Source of the DNA: Mediterranea massiliensis
Lineage (GTDB): Bacteria > Bacteroidota > Bacteroidia > Bacteroidales > Bacteroidaceae
Assembly (NCBI GenBank): GCA_958402075.1
Contig: CATXSD010000090.1
Span: forward strand, 1-10,340
Length of the DNA: 10,340 nt
Direction: 5' to 3'
Position numbers and translations under genes: made by a program
Notes under the pieces: model-generated
The model's input: the letters and a program-made list of their open reading frames with translations, nothing else
What the model was told of the DNA's origin: nothing
Databases searched by the model: none
Shown here: positions 5,808 to 10,340 of the stretch, piece by piece
Layout of the letters: each line of letters opens with the position of its first letter
How positions within the stretch are numbered: position 1 is the first letter of the stretch

Positions 5808-7163
5808 TCACTTCGCTTCTTCTCCCACCGGCTCTTCGGCCTTTTCCAAGATGGTGAACTTCACCTTCAAGATGCGGCGGCTGTCCATCTCGAGCACTTC
5901 AAATTCATAGTTTTTATAGGATACGCGTTCATGCAAAGCGGGGAATTCCCCTTTCAGTTCGAGCAGCAGTCCGGCCACCGTATCGGCGTCTCCGGCCGCT
6001 TCGTCAAACTCCTCCTCGTCCACTTTCGTAATCTTGTAAAAGTCGGTCAGCAGCGTCTTGGCCTCGAATACCCACGTATAGTCGTTCAGTACCACGTACG
6101 TGCGTTCTTCGTCATCGTACTCGTCGTGTATCTCGCCCACAATTTCCTCAATGATGTCTTCCATCGTCACGATGCCCGAGGTACCTCCAAATTCATCCAC
6201 CACAATGGCAATATGAATCTTATTGGCCTGGAAATCGCGAAGCAGGTCGTCTATCATCTTGGTTTCGGGAACAAAATAAGCGGGACGAATCAGGGACTGC
6301 CAACGGAAATTGTCTCCCTTGTTCAGGTGTGGCAACAAGTCCTTGATGTAGAGGATACCCTTGATGTTGTCGCGCGTCCCGGCATAGACCGGTATGCGCG
6401 AATAGGCGTTCTCGATGATGCACTTCAGCACGTCCTTGAAAGGCGTACGGATGTCGAGGTCCACCACATCCAGGCGGGACGTCATCACCTCCTTGGCCGT
6501 CTCACCGCCAAAACGGATGATGCCCTCCAGCATGTTGCTCTCTTCGGAAATCTCCGTCTTGTCTGTCAGCTCCAGGGCATGCGACAGCTCGTCCACGGAA
6601 ATGTTATGGTTCTTGCGCGATATATGCTTGTCCAGAAAAGAAGTGGAGCGCATCAGCAATGACTCCAACGGATAGAAGATGGAGCGGAACATGGAAATGC
6701 CCGAAGCGGCAAAACGGCAGAATCTCAGCGTCTTCTGTGCAGAATAAATCTTCGGCATGATCTCACCGAACAGCAACAGGAGGAAAGTCAGGATAACCGT
6801 CAGTACCAGAAACTCTGCAACGGCCGAATGAAACTGGAAGACATTCATGAAAAAGAAGTTGCAGAGCATGATGATGGTCACGTTCACGAAATTGTTCGTA
6901 ATGAGAATCGTTGCCAGCAAACGTTCGCTGTCCGAGAGCAAGTCGCTGATTTTGGAGTCGGCCGGATGCTTCCGCTCGGCAATCGTACTCAAGTCGGCCG
7001 GCGATAGTGAAAAGAAAGCAATCTCCGAAGCCGAGGCAAAACCCGATACAATCAAGAGAAGACCCGCCAACACGATGGCTATGATAGCCGATACGGTAGG
7101 AGTCTGTACAGAAATTCCATTAAAAACATCTGCCAACTGGCATAAATAAGCGTCTGGGTCCAA
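5808..7163 (-). CDS. gldE: GldE-like CNNM/CBS/CorC-domain membrane protein, TTG start
   Basis: A 451-residue protein with three parts. The first is a CNNM (DUF21) membrane domain, about 22-180, with the signatures SGFASASEIAFFSLSP (40-55), NNFVNVTI (90-97) and GEIMPK (133-138). The second is a CBS pair (about 225-345; VMTSRLDV, YSRIPVY, IVVDEFGGTSGIVTMEDIIEEIVGEI). The third is a C-terminal CorC_HlyC transporter-associated domain (about 355-445). This family is linked to Mg2+/cation export. In Flavobacteria the ortholog beside ssb and mutY is the gliding-motility protein GldE, whose name is carried by position and domain order. Bacteroides do not glide, so the role here is probably ion homeostasis or envelope function. 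The start is unusual: an in-frame stop lies at 7179-7181, and the only start-like codon after it and before the membrane domain is TTG at 7161-7163. ssb ends 23 nt upstream, giving tight coupling. Confidence 0.9.
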   Translation of the reverse strand: MDPDAYLCQLADVFNGISVQTPTVSAIIAIVLAGLLLIVSGFASASEIAFFSLSPADLSTIAERKHPADSKISDLLSDSERLLATILITNNFVNVTIIMLCNFFFMNVFQFHSAVAEFLVLTVILTFLLLLFGEIMPKIYSAQKTLRFCRFAASGISMFRSIFYPLESLLMRSTSFLDKHISRKNHNISVDELSHALELTDKTEISEESNMLEGIIRFGGETAKEVMTSRLDVVDLDIRTPFKDVLKCIIENAYSRIPVYAGTRDNIKGILYIKDLLPHLNKGDNFRWQSLIRPAYFVPETKMIDDLLRDFQANKIHIAIVVDEFGGTSGIVTMEDIIEEIVGEIHDEYDDEERTYVVLNDYTWVFEAKTLLTDFYKITKVDEEEFDEAAGDADTVAGLLLELKGEFPALHERVSYKNYEFEVLEMDSRRILKVKFTILEKAEEPVGEEAK

Positions 7164-7186
7164 AGAGGTAGGTTTTAGTTAAACAA

Positions 7187-7633
7187 TCAGAAAGGCAAGT
7201 CGTCTGCCGCATTATCCTGGGCAGGCATGGCTTGCGAAGCGGCAGGCTGCGAAGAAGCCGGCTGTGCCCCCTGCACAGGCTGCGGAGCCGGGGCAGCGGC
7301 CTTGGGTGACAACATCTCCATGTTATCGGCAAAAATCTCCGTCACATACCGCTTGATACCGGCCTGGTCGTCGTACGAGCGGGTACGGATTTTTCCTTCA
7401 ATATAGAGTTTGTCGCCTTTGTGCACATATTTTTCGGCTGTCTCGGCCAATCCACGCCATAAGACAATGTTATGCCATTCTGTCCGTTCGGGCACCTGGG
7501 TACCGTTGGCCAACGTATAAGCACGGTCGGACGTTGCCAGAGGGAAGGTTGCCACTGCCACTCCGCTATCCAGATATCTTACTTCGGGGTCTTTCCCCAC
7601 ATTTCCCAACAGAATAACCTTATTGACTGACAT
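7187..7633 (-). CDS. ssb: Single-stranded DNA-binding protein
   Basis: A 148-residue SSB. The N-terminal OB fold (1 to about 108) opens with SVNKVILLGNVGKDPEVRY and includes the conserved TEWHNIVLW (51-59), the basic YVHKGDKLYIEGKIRTRSY stretch and the ITEIFAD-like strand YVTEIFADNMEML. A Pro/Gln/Ala-rich flexible linker (about 110-140) ends in the acidic tip DDLPF, the docking site for replication and repair partners. The length is somewhat shorter than E. coli SSB (178) because of the linker. It coats single-stranded DNA during replication, recombination and repair. The gene has its own consensus-like promoter in the 71-nt gap after mutY and leads the mRNA carrying the gldE-like and phosphopantetheinyl transferase genes. 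Confidence 0.96.
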   Translation of the reverse strand: MSVNKVILLGNVGKDPEVRYLDSGVAVATFPLATSDRAYTLANGTQVPERTEWHNIVLWRGLAETAEKYVHKGDKLYIEGKIRTRSYDDQAGIKRYVTEIFADNMEMLSPKAAAPAPQPVQGAQPASSQPAASQAMPAQDNAADDLPF

Positions 7634-7658
7634 AACTTTATCTTTTTAAAAACAGTGC

Positions 7659-7690
7659 CAAAAATAAACAGAATAATGCAACCTTGCAAA
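7659..7690 (-). promoter_or_regulatory. Probable ssb promoter
   Basis: Read on the minus strand, TTTG (7690-7687), a 20-nt spacer, then a full-match TATTTTTG (7666-7659). Transcription would start near 7652, about 19 nt before the ssb ATG at 7633. It allows ssb and the genes after it to be expressed separately from mutY. Confidence 0.6.
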
Positions 7691-7704
7691 TATCCGTCCA
7701 ACTT

Positions 7705-8748
7705 TTACACATATTTCTCCAGGAAGAGGTGTATCAGGCGGGAAACCGCATAACGTTCCCAGTCTCCGACATCCACCCGCAGATATCCGTCAAAGGCCTG
7801 CGAATCCTCCGGCAGACACATTTCATAGAAATCGGCATGGATGATGCGATGGGACAGGACATGCTTCACACCCAGCCACACCGGCCTCACCCAGGGACGA
7901 GCCTTCGCCTCCGTCCATGCCGTTTGCAAGACTTCCTGCTGCATCAGTTCTTCTTCGGACAACCGATGGTCCGTCTCAATCAGAGGCAACTCATACAAAT
8001 TGCACCAGATGTCATCCTCCGTCCGCTTCCGCATCAGGAACTTGTCTCCCATGCGTATATATAAATAGGTAAAGAAACGGTCGGTCGTGCGGGCCTTGTG
8101 CTGCTTCACCGGCAACGAGGACACGCGTCCCGAAGCCAGCGCCGAGCAACTGTCGGCCAGGGGACAGAACAGGCAGGCAGGCGCTTGGGGCGTACATTGG
8201 ATGGCCCCGAAATCCATAATGGCCTGATTGTACAAGGCCGGATGACGCTTGTCGAGCATCTCCTGCGCCAGGGCGGCAAACACCTTCTTGCCTTGCGTGG
8301 AGTCTATCGGGACATCGATGCCCAGGTATCGGGAAAGCACCCGATAGACGTTGCCGTCCACCACGGCGTAGGGCATGTCGTAGGCAATGGAACAAATGGC
8401 GGCGGCCGTATAGTCGCCCACCCCTTTCAGGGCCCGCACCCCTTCGTAGGTCTGGGGAAAATGCCCGTTCATGCTCCGGGCCGCCGCATGGAGGTTGCGT
8501 GCACGGGAATAGTAGCCCAGCCCCTGCCAGTACTTCATGACCTCGTCCTCGTCGGCCTCGGCCAGCGACGCCACGTCGGGGAAACGCTCCACAAACCTCA
8601 GAAAATACTCGTAGCCCTGTGCCACGCGGGTCTGCTGGAGGATAATCTCGGATATCCATATCCGATAAGGGTCCCGGGTCTCCCTCCAGGGCAACTCCCG
8701 CTTGTGCCCGGCATACCATTCCAATAATATCGCAGAAAAATCACTCAT
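7705..8748 (-). CDS. mutY: A/G-specific adenine DNA glycosylase
   Basis: A 347-residue base-excision repair enzyme that removes adenine mispaired with 8-oxoguanine. The catalytic glutamate is E34 in SEIILQQTRV. The helix-hairpin-helix is at 107-117 (LKGVGDYTAAA). The catalytic aspartate is D131 in VVDGNVYRVLSRY. The 4Fe-4S cluster has the pattern C-X6-C-X2-C-X5-C (C185, C192, C195, C201). A C-terminal MutT-like domain (about 225-345) recognises 8-oxoG and carries KHVLSHR in place of the usual FSH-type loop. The frame is open upstream to an ATG at 8820. The ATG at 8748 was chosen because the extra 24 residues are translated AT-rich intergenic sequence with no family counterpart, and SDFSAILLEWY is a normal N-terminus. 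It is the first gene of the leftward set mutY, ssb, gldE-like, phosphopantetheinyl transferase. Confidence 0.95.
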   Translation of the reverse strand: MSDFSAILLEWYAGHKRELPWRETRDPYRIWISEIILQQTRVAQGYEYFLRFVERFPDVASLAEADEDEVMKYWQGLGYYSRARNLHAAARSMNGHFPQTYEGVRALKGVGDYTAAAICSIAYDMPYAVVDGNVYRVLSRYLGIDVPIDSTQGKKVFAALAQEMLDKRHPALYNQAIMDFGAIQCTPQAPACLFCPLADSCSALASGRVSSLPVKQHKARTTDRFFTYLYIRMGDKFLMRKRTEDDIWCNLYELPLIETDHRLSEEELMQQEVLQTAWTEAKARPWVRPVWLGVKHVLSHRIIHADFYEMCLPEDSQAFDGYLRVDVGDWERYAVSRLIHLFLEKYV

Positions 8749-8890
8749 TCTTTTTGTTGTCAAAAATGCAAAACACAAATGCAAATACCTATTATATATA
8801 TACATAGGCCATTGCCACACGCAAATATTCCCACGGTTTTGCAGGCAGACGACAAAAGTAATGCTTTTCCGTCTAACAAACCTTAATCAT

Positions 8891-8914
8891 CGGACTTTTT
8901 TAGAAAAATGTCCG
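8891..8914. repeat. Inverted repeat just upstream of the HU promoter
   Basis: The arms 8891-8901 (CGGACTTTTTT) and 8904-8914 (AAAAATGTCCG) are complementary in 10 of 11 positions around a 2-nt centre. The repeat ends 8 nt before the -33 region of the HU promoter. It could be an operator, an AT-rich upstream element, or a fold. The 2-nt centre makes a DNA-level dyad more likely than an RNA hairpin. Confidence 0.4.
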
Positions 8915-8922
8915 AAATATAT

Positions 8923-8953
8923 TTTTCAGAGACGCGGAAAAGCTATATATTTG
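8923..8953 (+). promoter_or_regulatory. Promoter of the HU gene
   Basis: TTTT (8923-8926, 3 of 4 to TTTG), a 19-nt spacer, then a full-match TATATTTG at 8946-8953. The start would be near 8960, leaving a leader of about 45 nt that is A/T-rich and ends TTTTTTTTAAGGAAAA before the ATG. An A-rich leader without a Shine-Dalgarno is usual for well-translated Bacteroidetes genes. Confidence 0.6.
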
Positions 8954-9004
8954 CAGTCCAAAAAATTAAGGAAACATTAGTAATAATATTTTTTTTAAGG
9001 AAAA

Positions 9005-9280
9005 ATGACTAAAGCTGACATTGTAAACGAAATTACAAAGAACACGGGGATTGATAAGACAACCGTACTTACCACCGTCGAGGCATTCATGGACGCAGTC
9101 AAAGCATCTTTAGCCAAGGATGAGAACGTTTATCTTCGTGGATTCGGAAGTTTCATAGTGAAGAAGAGAGCTCAGAAGACAGCCCGCAACATCTCTAAGA
9201 ACACTACGATCATCATTCCCGAGCACAATATCCCGGCATTCAAACCTGCCAAGACCTTTACTCTGGCAGTGAAGAAATAA
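9005..9280 (+). CDS. HU-family DNA-binding (nucleoid) protein
   Basis: A 91-residue HU/IHF protein, the standard length. Residues 1-42 form the helical dimerisation part (TKADIVNEI, TVEAFMDAVK). The RGFGSF turn is at 45-50, the beta-ribbon arm at about 52-75, and IPAFKPAKTF at 76-85. It binds DNA with little sequence preference, bending and compacting it. One feature departs from E. coli HU: the arm tip reads A-R-N-I at 60-63, so Ile63 replaces the proline that normally intercalates and kinks DNA. It begins an operon-like pair with the 30-residue basic ORF 35 nt downstream. It lies divergent to mutY, a neighbourhood I recall in other Bacteroidetes. Confidence 0.95.
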   Translation: MTKADIVNEITKNTGIDKTTVLTTVEAFMDAVKASLAKDENVYLRGFGSFIVKKRAQKTARNISKNTTIIIPEHNIPAFKPAKTFTLAVKK

Positions 9281-9315
9281 TAAACAATAGTATTAACCCA
9301 TAAAAAATTAAAGCT

Positions 9316-9408
9316 ATGCCAAGCGGAAAGAAGAAAAAAAGACATAAAATGTCTACGCACAAGCGTAAAAAAAGACTAAGAAAGAACAGACATAAAAGCA
9401 AAAAGTAA
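9316..9408 (+). CDS. Tiny Lys/Arg-rich protein, bS22/mS38 (COX24 domain)-like
   Basis: A 30-codon ORF, ATG 9316 to TAA 9406-9408, beginning MPSGKKKKRHK. About two thirds of the residues are Lys, Arg or His, and there is not one acidic residue. The middle, KMSTHKRKKRLRKNR, follows the same spacing (M-S-x2-K-x2-K-x-L-R-x2-R) as the core of the mycobacterial ribosomal protein bS22 and the C-terminal domain of mitochondrial mS38/AURKAIP1, as I recall them. A structural protein of the small ribosomal subunit is therefore the best guess. It is preceded by an A-rich leader, lies 35 nt after the HU stop, and is followed within 26 nt by a strong terminator, so it is the last gene of a two-gene transcript. 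A length-based gene caller would miss it. An alternative is a nucleoid-associated basic peptide, suggested by its HU neighbour. Confidence 0.8.
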   Translation: MPSGKKKKRHKMSTHKRKKRLRKNRHKSKK

Positions 9409-9433
9409 TTTTTAGTCTGAACGACAAAAAATT

Positions 9434-9482
9434 AAAGAACAAACTTGCGGAACAAATGTCTCGCGAGTTTGTTCTTTGTTTA
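9434..9482 (+). terminator. Terminator of the HU and small-basic-protein transcript
   Basis: The arms 9434-9449 and 9462-9477 are complementary over 16 nt with a single T-G wobble, around a 12-nt loop, and are followed by GTTTAA. The stem itself ends in T-rich sequence (TTTGTTCTTTGTTT). The A-rich stretch before it (ACAAAAAATTAAAG) could let it act on the other strand too. It separates this unit from the RNase G gene. Confidence 0.8.
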
Positions 9483-9592
9483 AGTGAACCATTGGAACCC
9501 ACAGAGCTTCAGCCTATACAGCCAGGCACCTCCTGCCTTCCCTGCATATCCCGAAGCTTTGTATATTCGTAAACCTAAAAGCGTTAAAGATA

Positions 9593-10340
9593 GTGACAAG
9601 CGAACTCGTTGTAGATGTACAGCCCAAGGAAGTCTCCATCGCGCTGCTCGAAGACAAGCAGCTGGTAGAGCTCCAGAGCGAAGGACGCAACATATCCTTC
9701 TCCGTGGGCAACATGTATTTGGGACGCGTCAAGAAATTGATGCCCGGCCTGAATGCCTGCTTCGTGGACGTGGGTTACGAGAAAGACGCTTTTCTTCATT
9801 ATCAGGACCTGGGTCCTCAATTCCGATCTTTAGAGAAATACGTAAAGCAAACTTTAAGCGACCGCAAGAAACTCAACCCCATTACCAAAGCAACCCTGCT
9901 TCCCGACCTTGAAAAGGAAGGCACCATAGCCAACACACTCAAGGTAGGACAAGAAGTCGTGGTGCAGATTGTCAAGGAACCCATCTCAACGAAAGGGCCG
10001 CGACTGACATCCGAGCTTTCGTTTGCCGGACGCTACCTCGTGCTGATACCTTTCAACGACAAGGTTTCCGTATCACAAAAAATTAAGTCGAGCGAAGAAC
10101 GTGCCCGCCTCAAGCAGCTGCTGATGAGCATCAAGCCCAAGAACTTCGGTGTCATCGTGCGCACCGTGGCCGAAGGCAAGCGCGTAGCCGAACTGGACGG
10201 AGAACTTAAAGTATTGCTGAAGCATTGGGAAGACGCCATCGTCAAGGTACAGAAAGCCACCAAATTTCCGACACTGATTTACGAAGAGACCAGCCGCGCC
10301 GTCGGTTTGCTGCGCGACTTGTTCAATCCTTCCTTCGAAA
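9593..10340 (+). CDS. rng: Ribonuclease G (RNase E/G family), 3' end outside the window
   Basis: The first 249 codons of an endoribonuclease that cuts single-stranded RNA and matures 16S rRNA. The frame stays open to the window edge. The start is GTG 9593 (V/M-TSELVVDVQPKEVSIALLED); the next in-frame ATG is about 43 codons in and would remove the conserved opening strand. The S1 RNA-binding domain (about 37-130) holds VGNMYLGRVKKLMPGLNACFVDVG and EKDAFLH, with the lineage insert KKLNPITKATLLPDLEKEG inside. The 5'-sensor/RNase H-like part follows (STKGPRLTSELSFAGRYLVLIPF, about 136-158). The catalytic DNase-I-like domain and zinc link would lie beyond the edge. The region between the upstream terminator and the start shows only a weak promoter (TATATTCG at 9562-9569). 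The start falls in a different frame from a longer spurious + frame beginning at 9484. Confidence 0.93.
   Translation, partial: MTSELVVDVQPKEVSIALLEDKQLVELQSEGRNISFSVGNMYLGRVKKLMPGLNACFVDVGYEKDAFLHYQDLGPQFRSLEKYVKQTLSDRKKLNPITKATLLPDLEKEGTIANTLKVGQEVVVQIVKEPISTKGPRLTSELSFAGRYLVLIPFNDKVSVSQKIKSSEERARLKQLLMSIKPKNFGVIVRTVAEGKRVAELDGELKVLLKHWEDAIVKVQKATKFPTLIYEETSRAVGLLRDLFNPSFE

Larger units (their letters stand above)
8749..9004. other. Divergent intergenic region between mutY and the HU gene
   Basis: About 256 bp, clearly AT-rich, with no credible ORF. The HU promoter is at 8923-8953. On the minus strand the best mutY candidate is TACTTTTG (8860-8853), a full match to TAnnTTTG, but the nearest TTTG (8880-8877) is only 16 nt away, so I do not call it as a promoter. 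An inverted repeat lies at 8891-8914. A short alternating AT tract (8792-8802) has no assigned role. Confidence 0.6.

Noticed and set aside
5721..6662. A 313-codon open frame on the plus strand opposite the gldE-like gene and the transferase start
   Set aside because: It overlaps two real minus-strand genes with full motif sets, and its translation is a His/Val/Leu-rich mirror with no recognisable family.
8749..8820. N-terminal extension of MutY to an ATG at 8820
   Set aside because: The 24 extra residues come from AT-rich intergenic DNA and precede the normal family N-terminus at 8748.
9484..9912. A 142-codon plus-strand frame over the start of RNase G
   Set aside because: The true RNase G frame, starting with GTG at 9593 and open to the window edge, carries clear S1-domain motifs; this frame is a shadow.

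Overview
The window looks like chromosomal DNA from a Bacteroides-type bacterium (order Bacteroidales). The species cannot be fixed from the sequence alone. Several signs agree. The putative promoters fit the Bacteroidetes sigma-ABfr pattern (TTTG, 19-20 nt, TAnnTTTG). Start codons lack Shine-Dalgarno sequences. The protein families and their order (HU, a tiny basic ORF and RNase G on one side; MutY, SSB and a GldE-type CBS protein on the other) are typical of Bacteroidetes. Nothing in the window suggests phage, an insertion sequence or CRISPR.

Layout, left to right. (1) 1-1515 (+) is the 3' part of a sensor histidine kinase, cut by the window edge. (2) 1516-1874 is intergenic. It holds a promoter-to-terminator unit that could make a ~60 nt RNA, then a candidate ECF-type promoter. 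(3) 1875-2945 (+) is an ECF sigma factor followed 12 nt later by a four-helix membrane protein, a plausible regulator of it. (4) 2946-3712 is a long gene-free stretch. It contains a cluster of 22-nt tandem repeats that also forms a large palindrome, a cobalamin riboswitch with its own promoter, an intrinsic terminator, and a separate promoter. (5) 3713-5086 (+) is tryptophanase. (6) A shared terminator separates it from a leftward run, in transcription order mutY, ssb, gldE-like and Sfp-type phosphopantetheinyl transferase (8748 down to 5168). (7) 8749-9004 is a divergent intergenic region. (8) 9005-10340 (+) holds an HU protein, a 30-residue very basic ORF resembling ribosomal protein bS22/mS38, a strong terminator, and the 5' part of RNase G, cut by the right edge.

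How it fits together. The right half is a genome-maintenance neighbourhood (base excision repair, single-strand binding, nucleoid protein, RNA processing). The left half is regulatory (sensor kinase, ECF sigma unit). The most interesting region is 2946-3712. There a B12 riboswitch precedes tryptophanase rather than a cobalamin gene, and is separated from it by a terminator and a second promoter. The best small-scale candidates are this orphan-looking riboswitch, the 30-residue bS22-like gene, the short RNA unit and the 22-nt repeat cluster. I saw no large undescribed multi-gene system.
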